Notes: generated by a model not told the origin, from the letters alone. Numbered from the stretch's first letter, positions 47,210-55,624 are shown. The stretch: 64,000 bases of DNA from Agromyces rhizosphaerae (GCF_027925245.1 NZ_BSDP01000001.1:1984001-2048000); one strand, 5' to 3'. Translations and numbers: made by a program.

Positions 47210-48400
47210 TCAGGGAGCGACGGCGGTGCGGGCGGCCACCCGGATGACGACGAACTCGGCGGGCTTCAGGGGCGCGAAGGCGATCAGCACGTTGAGGCGG
47301 CCGGCGGCGACGTCGGCGGGCGTCGTCGTGGTGGCATCCGCCCGCACGAAGTAGGCGTCGCGGGCGCTCCGGCCGCGGAACGCGCCGGCCCGGAACAGGT
47401 CGTCGAGGAAGCGCTCGACCATGGCGCGCACGCGCGCCTGCAGCGGCGCGTCGTTCGGCTCGAAGACCGTCCAGGCGAGGCCGCGCTCGATGCTCTCCTC
47501 GAGGAAGCGCGCCGTGCGGCGCACCGACAGGTACTTCCACTCGGGGTCGGACGAGATCGTGCGGGCGCCCCAGACGAGCACCGCGCCGTCGGGCGCCTCG
47601 CGCAGGGCGTTCACCCGCAGCTGCGCGAGCGCGTCGATGCCGTGGTCGCGCATGCGCGTCGCGAGGCCGCCGACGCCCGCCAGGGTGGCATCCGTGCCCG
47701 CCGGCGCCTTCCACACGCCGTGGGTCGCGTCGGTGCGCGCGATGAGCCCGGCGATCGCGCCCGACGGCGCGCGCACGGAGTCGGCGCCCAGCAGCGGATC
47801 CGCGCCGGAAACGCGGGGCGCGTAGACGGCAGCGTCCGGGCTGTCGGGGAAGCGCTCGAGATCGGCGGCCGTCGCGGTGGCCGGGTCGAGGCCGGCGGGC
47901 GCGTCGAGCACGGCGGTCGCGCGGCGACGGGCGGCGAAGTCGACGACGGCCGCGACGACGGGCGCGCCGACCTCGAGTGCCGCGAGCGGGTCGCCGTGCC
48001 GGGCCGTGCCCGGGCTGAGGTACGGCGGCACCACCACGAGTCCGAGGTGCTCCGAGATCGCGAGCGAGTGGATGCCGCGGGGCGCCGGCCCGTCCGCGCC
48101 GAGCACGTCGTCGTCGGTGACCGTGCCGACGTCGGCGCCGACCCGCACCACCACCGCGCGCCGTCCGCCGTTGCGGAAGAAGTCGCGCACCGAGTAACCG
48201 AGATGGCTGCGCGCGGTGAGCCCGCCGAAGGTCCGCACGAACCCGCCCCAGCTCGCGATCGTCACGGGCTCGTCGCGTGGCCCCGCGGTCGCGCCGCCGA
48301 CGAACCCGGTGAGCGCGGTGTCGACCGGCGTGATCGGCGGCGGTCCGGGCTGCGGCACCTCGCGCACGAACACGCCCGGCGACAGGAACCGATCGGCCAT
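47210..48400 (-). CDS. Orphan phage/contractile-injection tail sheath protein
   Basis: 396 residues. The N-terminus (LSPGVFVREVPQPGPPPITP and TALTGFVGGATAGP) and the C-terminus (VFEPNDAPLQARVRAMVERF and APLKPAEFVVIRV) are diagnostic for contractile tail-sheath proteins, the PVC/Afp/R-pyocin type. The middle carries the variable sheath domain (LGLVVVPPYLSPGTARHGDP). Length is typical for sheath subunits of extracellular injection systems. No tube, baseplate, tape-measure, spike or AAA gene accompanies it, and the neighbours are unrelated. Either a genome-reduced remnant or a solitary structural protein. No ribosome-site problem is seen. Confidence 0.92.
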   Translation of the reverse strand: MADRFLSPGVFVREVPQPGPPPITPVDTALTGFVGGATAGPRDEPVTIASWGGFVRTFGGLTARSHLGYSVRDFFRNGGRRAVVVRVGADVGTVTDDDVLGADGPAPRGIHSLAISEHLGLVVVPPYLSPGTARHGDPLAALEVGAPVVAAVVDFAARRRATAVLDAPAGLDPATATAADLERFPDSPDAAVYAPRVSGADPLLGADSVRAPSGAIAGLIARTDATHGVWKAPAGTDATLAGVGGLATRMRDHGIDALAQLRVNALREAPDGAVLVWGARTISSDPEWKYLSVRRTARFLEESIERGLAWTVFEPNDAPLQARVRAMVERFLDDLFRAGAFRGRSARDAYFVRADATTTTPADVAAGRLNVLIAFAPLKPAEFVVIRVAARTAVAP

Positions 48401-48461
48401 CGCTGCGCCCTCCTCCCGGATGCTCGGCGGGTACGACCGAGTGTACGAGGGGTGGTGTCGA

Positions 48462-48514
48462 GACCCGTCGAGAAGCTGCGTTCTGGGCCCGCGTTCCGCA
48501 GCTCTTGACGGGTC
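48462..48514. repeat. Palindromic intergenic element E
   Basis: GACCCGTC-G-AGAAGCTGCG (48462-48480) pairs with CGCAGCT-C-TTGACGGGTC (48497-48514), 17 paired bases plus bulges, around a 16-base loop. The right arm overlaps the stop codon of the kinase gene and lies upstream of the sheath start. It has the same size class as family C elements but a different sequence. Confidence 0.7.
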
Positions 48515-49475
48515 AGGGGAGGCGCTCGCGCAGCAGCGCGAGGCTCACCAGGCCCTGGTCGAGCTGGAACTTCCGGAGGTTCGGGATCTCCGGCACCTCG
48601 GGGCCGGTCGAGGCCTCGAGGAAGTAGCCCGTGAGGCCGACGAGCAGGCGGTTCGCGACCCCGTCGTCGAGCCCCGCGAACACCGGATGCCCCCGGAGCA
48701 GCGCCTCGACGTCGGCGCCGGGGTCGTACAGGCGCACGTTGACGAGCAGCACCAGCGCGTCGAGCCAGCTCGCGCCGAGCGCGGCCCACGGCCAGTCGAC
48801 GAGCGCCACCGCGCCCGACGGGGTGACGAGCAGGTTGTCGGCGCGCACGTCGAGGTGCACGAGCCGGTCGCCGCCGACCTCGCCGATCGCGGTCGTCGCG
48901 GCCGCGGCGAGGTCGTCGATCCGGGCGGTGACCCACTCGTGGTCGTCGGGCGCCAGCGAGGGCAGTCTCGAGGGGTCGGCGGCGAGGCGCTCCCAGCTGC
49001 GCAGGTTGTCGTCGAGCGCGTCCGACGCGGAGCCGAGCAGCGCGCCGAGCTCGGGCGGGGCGGGTGCGGCGGTGAGCTCCGCGAGCGCATCGAGCACGGC
49101 CCCGAGTTCGTCGGGCCGCCAGGGGGTGTGCGGATGCCTCCCCTCGACGTCGTCGAACACGACCGCGATCCAGTCGCCGCGATCTACCACCCCGCGCACG
49201 GCCGGCACGGGCATGCCGTCGGGCATCGCGCCCGCGATCGTCCCCTCCAGCCGGTGCAACTCGACCGATTGCGCGTTCACCGCGGTCGAGGCGGTCTTCA
49301 CGAACGCGCGCGTGCCGTCCGCCGTCGTGACGCGGTCGGCGGACCCGGGCGAGAACCCCGCGGGCTGGCTGACGGCGTCGACCACGGGGGAGCCGAGCAG
49401 GTCGTCCACCGCGGCGCGCAGGCTCGGCGGCACCTCGCCCCAGGGCATCCGCCTGCCCGACCCGTGCACGGCCAT
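48513..49475 (-). CDS. Aminoglycoside-phosphotransferase-like (APH) kinase
   Basis: 320 residues, protein-kinase-like fold. Lys in TRAFVKTAST, ATP-site residues EGRHPHTPWRPDELG, catalytic loop HLDVRADNLLV (HxDxxxxN) at about residue 212 and the Mg2+-binding DWPW (VALVDWPWAALG). It phosphorylates small hydroxylated molecules such as antibiotics, or sugars and homoserine-like substrates; which is unknown. TACCGT (49487-49482) lies six bases before the ATG (leaderless). It is upstream of the sheath gene on the same strand, separated by element E. Confidence 0.88.
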   Translation of the reverse strand: MAVHGSGRRMPWGEVPPSLRAAVDDLLGSPVVDAVSQPAGFSPGSADRVTTADGTRAFVKTASTAVNAQSVELHRLEGTIAGAMPDGMPVPAVRGVVDRGDWIAVVFDDVEGRHPHTPWRPDELGAVLDALAELTAAPAPPELGALLGSASDALDDNLRSWERLAADPSRLPSLAPDDHEWVTARIDDLAAAATTAIGEVGGDRLVHLDVRADNLLVTPSGAVALVDWPWAALGASWLDALVLLVNVRLYDPGADVEALLRGHPVFAGLDDGVANRLLVGLTGYFLEASTGPEVPEIPNLRKFQLDQGLVSLALLRERLP

Positions 49476-49525
49476 GGCGCAACGGTATCGGCCCCGTCGC
49501 CCGGTGCGAGCCGCGGGTGGAGAAC

Positions 49526-51094
49526 TCAGGCCACCTGCACCGTGATGATGTGGTGACCAGTCGCCCCGTCGGGCGCGACCGTCGTGCGCTCCTCGGTCTG
49601 CACCTCGCCGTCGGCGCCGGTCGCACGCACCCGCAGCACGCGCGAGCCGGGCTCGGCCTGCCACTCGTGGCGCCACTGCACCCAGGTGTCGTCCGAGATC
49701 GCGGTCGCGAGCTCGGCCTGCTCCCACGGGCCGTCGTCGACCTGCACCTCGACGCCCGCGACGCCGGTGTGCTGGTGCCACGCGACGCCCGCGGCGACCT
49801 GCGTGCCGGGCGAGACCGTCGAGCCGTATCGCGGCACGTCGATGCGCGAGTGCAGCTTGATCGGGCCGCGCTCCGACCAGCCGCGCGGGGTCCAGTACGC
49901 CTGCGCACGATCGAACCTCGTGACCTCCAGCTCGGTCACCCACTTGGTCGCCGACACGTACCCGTAGAGCCCGGGCACTACCATGCGCACCGGGAAGCCG
50001 TGCTCGGCGGGCAGCGGCTCGCCGTTCATGCCGACCGCGAGCAGCGACTGCCGGTCGTCGGTCAGCGCCTCGATGGGCGTGCTCGCCGTCCACCCGTCGA
50101 CCGAGCGCGAGAGCACCATGTCGGCGTCGGCGGACGGGCCCGCCTCGGCGAGCAGGTCGCGGATCGGCGCGCCGAGCCACACCGCGTTGCCGATGAGCGA
50201 ACCGCCCACCTCGTTCGACACGCACGCGAGCGTCACGGCGTGCTCGACCATCGGCAGGGCGAGGAGCTCGTCCCAGGTGAGCGTGACCTCGCGGTCGACC
50301 ATGCCGTGGATGCGCAGGCTCCAGTCGGCGGGCTCGAGGTCGGGCACGCGCAGCGCGGTGTCGATGCGGTAGAAGCGGTCGTTCGGCGTGACGACGGGTG
50401 CGAGACCGTTGATGCCCAGATCTGCACCGGACGGGATGGGCGGCGCGGGCGTCGCCGGCGTCGGCAGTGAGATCGCCTCGCGCACCGCGGTCACGGCCCG
50501 AGAACCGGCCTGCATCGCGTAGCCGCCGAGCGCGGCGAGGGCGCCGATGGCGGCCGCGCCGCCGGCCCAGCCGAGGAAGCGGCGCCGGTCGATGTCGACG
50601 GCGCGGTCGGCCTCGTCCGGGGCATCCGCGCGGGTGGGCGGGCGTGCGGGGAGGCGCTTCAGCACGACGGCGAGGGCGGATGCCGCTGCGCCGGCCGCGA
50701 TCGCCGACGGGATCCAGTCGAGCGGGGTGGCGTTCGCGCGCGATGTCGCGGCGATGAAGCCGACGACGCCGAGCCCGACGAGCACCACGCGGCCGAACGG
50801 CGGGCGCCGCCACTCGAGCACGCCGGCGCCGAACGCGAGGCTTGCGAGCACGATGCCGATGCCGACGAGCAGCGCGGTCTTGTTGTTCGTGCCGAACAGT
50901 GCGATCGCGGTGTCCTTCGCCCACGGCGGCGCGAGGTCGACCAGCCAGGAGCCGATGACGGTGAACGGGCTGCCGCCCTGCGCGAAGAGCGCGGCCGAGA
51001 GCTCGCCGAGGCCCGCGCCGAACAGTGCGGCGGCCACGCCGGCACCGCCGGACAGCAGCCATCCGGGCAGGGGGCGTCGCGGCGAGTCGGCCAT
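49526..51094 (-). CDS. Membrane-anchored molybdopterin-dependent oxidoreductase (sulfite-oxidase family)
   Basis: 522 residues. Four N-terminal membrane helices (LLSGGAGVAAALFGAGLGEL onward, up to about 145) precede an internal RRRFLGWAGGAAAIGALAALG Tat-like segment, then a sulfite-oxidase-type Mo-bis-pterin domain (about 200-400) with the molybdenum-ligand Cys in LACVSNEVGG. A Mo-co dimerisation domain with WRHEWQAEPGSRVLRVRATG follows. Probably an oxidoreductase facing the outside of the membrane. TAGCGT (51107-51102) is seven bases before the ATG. It is divergent from the small zinc-ribbon gene. Confidence 0.9.
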   Translation of the reverse strand: MADSPRRPLPGWLLSGGAGVAAALFGAGLGELSAALFAQGGSPFTVIGSWLVDLAPPWAKDTAIALFGTNNKTALLVGIGIVLASLAFGAGVLEWRRPPFGRVVLVGLGVVGFIAATSRANATPLDWIPSAIAAGAAASALAVVLKRLPARPPTRADAPDEADRAVDIDRRRFLGWAGGAAAIGALAALGGYAMQAGSRAVTAVREAISLPTPATPAPPIPSGADLGINGLAPVVTPNDRFYRIDTALRVPDLEPADWSLRIHGMVDREVTLTWDELLALPMVEHAVTLACVSNEVGGSLIGNAVWLGAPIRDLLAEAGPSADADMVLSRSVDGWTASTPIEALTDDRQSLLAVGMNGEPLPAEHGFPVRMVVPGLYGYVSATKWVTELEVTRFDRAQAYWTPRGWSERGPIKLHSRIDVPRYGSTVSPGTQVAAGVAWHQHTGVAGVEVQVDDGPWEQAELATAISDDTWVQWRHEWQAEPGSRVLRVRATGADGEVQTEERTTVAPDGATGHHIITVQVA

Positions 51095-51215
51095 GCTCCC
51101 CACGCTAGGTCGCGTGCGGGGCGCAGATGGGCCGGATGCCGGAATCGTCAGCGCTTCGTCACATTTCGCGCGTCGCGCGCGGGCGATGTCGGCGGCCGGG
51201 CGTAGCGTGCGGCAC
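51095..51215. promoter_or_regulatory. Divergent leaderless promoters (Mo oxidoreductase / zinc-ribbon protein)
   Basis: TAGCGT at 51107-51102 (left) and TAGCGT at 51203-51208 (right), each seven bases before its ATG. The identical -10 hexamers suggest joint control. No other site is evident. Confidence 0.55.
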
Positions 51216-51470
51216 ATGGAGACGAGCCCCGTGACCGAGTCGATCGACCTGCCGCTGACCGGCAGCGACGCGTGCCCCGACTGCGGGTCGGGCAGCACGG
51301 TGCAGGTCGTCTACGGGCTCACGGACGACGTGCTCGACGAGGCGATCGCCGACGGCGCCGTCGTGCACGGCGGCTGGTTCCCCACCGACTTCGCGCCGAC
51401 CCGGCACTGCAAGTCGTGCCACGCGCAGTGGGTCGACACCGACGAGTACCTCGGGGCGCTCGCAGACTGA
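51216..51470 (+). CDS. Small zinc-ribbon-like protein, function unknown
   Basis: 84 residues. CPDCGSGS (Cys about 20 and 23) and CKSCHAQW (Cys about 65 and 68) form a CxxC...CxxC zinc site. Between them, TDDVLDEAIADGAVVHGGWF looks like a helix-strand insert. The compact fold suggests a nucleic-acid or protein adaptor. TAGCGT is seven bases before the ATG. It converges with the P-type ATPase gene; a hairpin follows the stop. Confidence 0.8.
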   Translation: METSPVTESIDLPLTGSDACPDCGSGSTVQVVYGLTDDVLDEAIADGAVVHGGWFPTDFAPTRHCKSCHAQWVDTDEYLGALAD

Positions 51471-51474
51471 TCGG

Positions 51475-51548
51475 GCGGATGCCGCGGGCCGGGCGCCTGC
51501 TCCGGCGCGGACGCGCGGGCGGGGGGAGCGCCGGCCCAGGGCATCCGC
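51475..51548. terminator. Hairpin built on CGGATGCC between convergent genes
   Basis: GCGGATGCC (51475-51483) and GGCATCCGC (51540-51548) are perfect 9-bp arms, with an inner GGGCCGGGCGC (51486-51496) and GCGCCGGCCC (51528-51537) pairing. It fills the gap between the zinc-ribbon and P-type ATPase stop codons. Confidence 0.65.
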
Positions 51549-54314
51549 TCAGTCGGTGACCACCGGCTGCCGCGCCGGCTTCGGCGCCCGCGCGGCTCGC
51601 GCCCGGCGGCGCAGCCACCACTTGTGCGCCTCGACCACGGCGAGCACCGGCAGCAGCAGCGCCACGCACTCGAGCCACTGCCACCCGGTGAGCGAGACGG
51701 TGCCGAGCGCGTTCTGCAGGAACCCGAACTCCGTGGTCACGATGAGCAGCAGCACCGGCCAGACGAGCATCTTCGCGGCAGACGAGATCGGCGGCAGCAG
51801 GCCCGACTCGGGCGCGCGGCGCATGAGCAGCGCGCTCAGCACCGTGGCGAGCCCGACGACGATGTAGACCATGGTCATCGAGGCGCTGGGCTCGGTCGGG
51901 CTCGGGGCATCCGGCCCCCAGGCGAGCGGCACGAGCGAGACGACGAAGATGGTGACCCCGTAGAGCAGCCACTCGACGAGTGACGCCGGGTTGGTGATGC
52001 CCTTGTTCGGATCGCGCGGCGGGCGGTCCATGATGCCGGGCGGCGTCGGGTCGCCGGCGATCGCGAGCACCGCGAACAGCGTGATGAAGAAGTTCAGGAA
52101 CAGCACCATGCCCGGGAACATCGCGACGCCGTCGTTGATCGCGAACGCGCTCGCGGCGAGGAACAGGAAGATCATCGAGAACAACTGCGACATCTGGAAG
52201 CGCAGGTAGGAGACGATCTTGTCGTAGACCACGCGGCCGAGCTCGACCGCGTGCACCAGCGTCGAGAAGTTGTCGTCGGTGAGCACGAGCTTCGCCGCCT
52301 GCTTGGTGACCTCCGAGCCCGAGCCCATCGCCACGCCGATGTCGGCCTGCTTGATCGCCGCGGCGTCGTTGACGGCGTCGCCGGTCATGGCGACCACCTC
52401 GCCCTGCGACTGCAGCATGCCGACCAGGCGCAGCTTGTCCTGCGGGGTGACGCGGCCGAACACGTGCAGGTGGCCGAGGCGCGAGTTCAGCTGGGCGTCG
52501 TTCAGGTTGCGCAGGTCGGCGCCCGAGATGGCGCCCGGGCCGAGGCCGAGCTCGGCGCCGATCGCGCCGGCGGTCACCGCGTGGTCGCCCGTGATCATGC
52601 GCACCTCGATGCCGGCGCGCTGGGCGAGCGCGACCGCGTCCTTCGCCTCGGCGCGGAGCGGGTCGACGATGCCGACGATGCCCGCGAGCACCAGGTCGTG
52701 CACCATGCCCTGCGGGTCGCGCAGCATGGCCGCCTCGTCGGACTCGTCGAGGATGCGCATCGCGACCGCGAGGGTGCGCAGGCCGGACGCCGACATCTCC
52801 TCGAGCGCCGCCGTGGCGGCATCCGCATCGACCGGCACGATCTCGCCCGAGGCGCCCACCATGCTGACGCAGCGGCCGAGCACGATGTCGGGTGCGCCCT
52901 TCACGAACTCGACCAGGTGGCGCTCGCCGCCCACCTGCATGCGGTGGAACGTGGCCATGTACTTGTAGTCGGAGTCGAACGGCACCTCGGCGAGCCGCGG
53001 GTGGGCTCGGCGCGACTCGTCGGCATCGATGCCGAGCTTCGCGGCGAGCACGACCAACGCGGCCTCGGTCGGGTCGCCGACCACGTCGCCGTCGACGCTG
53101 ACGGATGCGTCGTTGGGCAGCACGAGCGCCTGCGCGAGCTTGCCCGGGCGCACCTCCACCTCGTCGCCCGCGGGGGTCAGCACCCGCCCGTCGAACGAGT
53201 ACCCGCCGCCCGTGACCGACAGGTGCGCGCCGCCGAACCACACCGTGCGCACCGTCATCTCGTTCATGGTGAGCGTGCCGGTCTTGTCGGAGCAGATGGC
53301 GCTCGTCGCGCCGAGCGTCTCGACGTCGTTCAGGCTCGTGACGATCGCCTGCTGCGCGGCGAGCCGGTTCGCGCCCCAGCCGAGCAGGCTCTGCACGAAC
53401 GCCGGCAGGCCGGTCGGGATCGCCGAGATCGCCACCGCCGTGCCGAGGAACAGCAGCTCGTCGAGCTCCTGGCCGCGCAGCAGGCCGATCGCGATGATGA
53501 TCGCGACCGCCGACCACGCGATCACGCCGAGCACCTTCGTGAGCGAGTCGAGCTCGCGCCCGAGCGGCGACTTCCCCGACTCGACGGTCGTGAGCAGGCT
53601 CGCGATGCGGCCGACCTCGGTGCGCATGCCCGTCTCGACGACGATGATGCGGGCCGTGCCGCGCGTGATCGACGTGTTCTGGTAGACCATCGACGTGCGG
53701 TCGGCGAGGGCCGTGTCGGCGTCGTTCGCGGTCGGGCCCTTCGGGATCGGCAGCGATTCGCCGGTGAGCGCCGCCTCCTGGGTCTCGAGGTTCGCCGCCC
53801 GCAGGATGCGCCCGTCGGCCGGCACGAGGTCGCCCGCCTCGAGCTCGACCACGTCGCCGGGCACGATCGCGGTCGCGTCGACCAGCCGCACCACCCCGCC
53901 CCGCACCACGCGCGCCTGCGGCACCTGCAGCTTCGACAGCGCGTCGACGCTGCGCTTGGCCTTGAGCTCCTGGCTCGTGCCGCGCCAGACGTTGTAGAGC
54001 ACCAGGATGCCCACGATGATCGCGGTCGAGACCTGCCCGATGACGAGCGACACGATCGCGACGATCACGAGCATGAGCGTCATGAGCTCGAACAGCTGCT
54101 TCAGGGCGATGCGCACCCAGCTCGGCTGCGGGGCGGATGCGAGTGCGTTCTCGCCGTACTCCGCGAGGCGCCCGTTCACCTCGCTCTCGGCCAGGCCGTC
54201 GGCCGGGTCGACGCCCAGCCGCGTCGTCACCTCATCGACCGTGAGACTCCACCAGGTCGGACCGGGCACCTCCTCGGTCGCCTCGGTGGTGCTCGTTGCA
54301 GCTGAATCGGTCAT
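51549..54314 (-). CDS. P-type cation-transporting ATPase, atypical P2A type
   Basis: 921 residues. Phosphorylation motif DKTGTLT (Asp about 343), actuator TGES (184-187), hinge TGDAVNDAAAIKQAD and about ten helices, as in calcium-type P2A ATPases. In M4, however, the sequence is AISAIPTGLPAF with Thr301 where Ca2+ pumps have Glu (PEGLP), and in M6 the NxxTD residues are replaced (LNFFITLFAVLAIAG). The transported ion is thus uncertain: it may be Mn2+, Mg2+ or a lipid-like cargo. The N-terminus carries a regulatory helix-rich extension (residues 1-70). A GGAGGCGGAG sequence precedes the ATG. Confidence 0.93.
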   Translation of the reverse strand: MTDSAATSTTEATEEVPGPTWWSLTVDEVTTRLGVDPADGLAESEVNGRLAEYGENALASAPQPSWVRIALKQLFELMTLMLVIVAIVSLVIGQVSTAIIVGILVLYNVWRGTSQELKAKRSVDALSKLQVPQARVVRGGVVRLVDATAIVPGDVVELEAGDLVPADGRILRAANLETQEAALTGESLPIPKGPTANDADTALADRTSMVYQNTSITRGTARIIVVETGMRTEVGRIASLLTTVESGKSPLGRELDSLTKVLGVIAWSAVAIIIAIGLLRGQELDELLFLGTAVAISAIPTGLPAFVQSLLGWGANRLAAQQAIVTSLNDVETLGATSAICSDKTGTLTMNEMTVRTVWFGGAHLSVTGGGYSFDGRVLTPAGDEVEVRPGKLAQALVLPNDASVSVDGDVVGDPTEAALVVLAAKLGIDADESRRAHPRLAEVPFDSDYKYMATFHRMQVGGERHLVEFVKGAPDIVLGRCVSMVGASGEIVPVDADAATAALEEMSASGLRTLAVAMRILDESDEAAMLRDPQGMVHDLVLAGIVGIVDPLRAEAKDAVALAQRAGIEVRMITGDHAVTAGAIGAELGLGPGAISGADLRNLNDAQLNSRLGHLHVFGRVTPQDKLRLVGMLQSQGEVVAMTGDAVNDAAAIKQADIGVAMGSGSEVTKQAAKLVLTDDNFSTLVHAVELGRVVYDKIVSYLRFQMSQLFSMIFLFLAASAFAINDGVAMFPGMVLFLNFFITLFAVLAIAGDPTPPGIMDRPPRDPNKGITNPASLVEWLLYGVTIFVVSLVPLAWGPDAPSPTEPSASMTMVYIVVGLATVLSALLMRRAPESGLLPPISSAAKMLVWPVLLLIVTTEFGFLQNALGTVSLTGWQWLECVALLLPVLAVVEAHKWWLRRRARAARAPKPARQPVVTD

Positions 54315-54392
54315 CCCGCTCCGCCTCCCCGCGTCTCTCGCCAGCCTAGTGAGGCGGCGCGCGGCGCGGACGTGACCGCCCGTCGTGCCGCC

Positions 54393-54475
54393 CGAAAACA
54401 TGCAGATTCGGCGGGTCCGCGTCGGGAGCATGCACCGGCGCGGCGTGTCGCGCGGCGTTGCATGTTCTCGGGAGG
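54393..54475. repeat. Tripartite palindromic element B, copy 2 (mirror orientation)
   Basis: Half-sites GAAAACATGCA (54394-54404), GGGAGCATGCA (54424-54434) and TGCATGTTCTC (54459-54469). Gaps are 19 and 24 bases, the reverse of copies 1 and 3, so this copy is inverted. It lies in the 269-base gap between the TspO-like gene and the P-type ATPase start. The rest of the gap holds G-rich sequence and the GGGCAGC tandem repeat, with no gene. Confidence 0.78.
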
Positions 54476-54504
54476 GAGGGGGCGACGGGGCGAGCGGATG
54501 CGGC

Positions 54505-54539
54505 GGGCAGCGGGCAGCGGGCAGCGGGCAGCGGGCAGC
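54505..54539. repeat. Five tandem GGGCAGC units
   Basis: Five exact GGGCAGC heptamers in a row upstream of the P-type ATPase promoter region. Its four or more GGG runs give quadruplex potential and slippage potential. Non-coding. Confidence 0.8.
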
Positions 54540-54583
54540 GTCACGCGGCGGGCGGGGGCGAGCGGATGCCGCGGGGCGGCGCC

Positions 54584-55501
54584 CTACCTCGGCTGCTCGC
54601 CGCGCAGCATGAGGCGCGCGCGGGCGAGGATCGTCGCGATCACCACGACGACCACCGCGACGATCGCGGCGACGGCGGCCGGCGTCGAGAGCAGGTTCCC
54701 GTCGAGGCGCGCGATCGCGACCCAGGTGAGTCCCCAGCACAGCGACAGCGTCGGCGCGATGCGCCCGCCCCCGCGCACGGCGATCGCGACGCCCACGAGA
54801 CCCGCGACGGCGAGCACGACGACGGCCCAGGCATCCGCCCCGATGCCCCAGCCGTCGAACCCCGCGGCGACCAGCCCGGCGGTCACGTTCGCGGCCGTCG
54901 CGATGGCGACCCAGCCGAGGTAGAGGCCGACCGTGCCGTCGGTGAGGAACGCGTCGAGCGGGTTCGCCGGCCGCCAGCGCAGCAGGGTGAGGAACGCGAC
55001 CACGAGCACGCCGAGCAGCACGGCGATGACCGGGATGCTGAGCCAGAGCACGTCGAACTGGATCGACAGGATCCACGCGGCGTTCAGCAGCAGCGACGCC
55101 GCGACCGGGTAGCCGACCCGGCGGTGGCGCTCGGCGCTGCGCTGCGCGGGCAGGAACTGCCAGACGGCGTAGGCGAGGAGGCCCGCGTAGATGACCGACC
55201 AGATCGAGAACGCGCCCGTGCCCGGGGCGATGGGCGTGGCGTCGGCGGCGAGCGCGCCGCCCGCGGCGTCCTGGATCGGGGTGCCGCCGGCGGCGCCGGA
55301 GCCGATGAACGAGCCGACGATCGCGAGCACGGCGCTCACGGCGACGGTGAGCTGGCGGGCCAGGTCGTTCGGTGCGGTGGAGCGGGCGGATGCCTCGGGG
55401 GCATCCGTCGCCTGCGCTGCCGTCGGGCGGTCGGGCGCGGTCGCGTCGTTCGCGGTGGCGTTCGTCGTCGATCGCGCCGTGGTCTCGTGGGATGCGGACA
55501 T
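54584..55501 (-). CDS. TspO/MBR-like tryptophan-rich membrane protein
   Basis: 305 residues. The first 65 are Thr/Ala-rich and disordered. Then about eight hydrophobic helices, including IWSVIYAGLLAYAVWQFLP (a TspO-like motif), NAAWILSIQFDVLWLSIPV and DGTVGLYLGWVAIATAANVT. Classic TspO has five helices and about 160 residues, so this is a longer relative annotated as tryptophan-rich sensory protein. Possible roles: porphyrin or stress-related signalling. AGGAGG is seven bases before the ATG at 55501. The coding sequence contains GGATGCC-TCGGG-GGCATCC, a motif inverted pair. Confidence 0.8.
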   Translation of the reverse strand: MSASHETTARSTTNATANDATAPDRPTAAQATDAPEASARSTAPNDLARQLTVAVSAVLAIVGSFIGSGAAGGTPIQDAAGGALAADATPIAPGTGAFSIWSVIYAGLLAYAVWQFLPAQRSAERHRRVGYPVAASLLLNAAWILSIQFDVLWLSIPVIAVLLGVLVVAFLTLLRWRPANPLDAFLTDGTVGLYLGWVAIATAANVTAGLVAAGFDGWGIGADAWAVVVLAVAGLVGVAIAVRGGGRIAPTLSLCWGLTWVAIARLDGNLLSTPAAVAAIVAVVVVVIATILARARLMLRGEQPR

Positions 55502-55624
55502 GTCGCTGCCTCCTGTGCTCACGGTAGGCCTCGCCGCCGGTCGGGGCGGGAGGATGCGCGGCGCGTTCGGCGCCGCTCACCCAGGGTTCAGACGGACGCG
55601 CCCGTTCGGATGCACCGTCGTGTC

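Noticed and set aside
47210..48400. Prophage or complete injection-system locus
   Set aside because: No other phage or injection-system genes, integrase or attachment repeats nearby.
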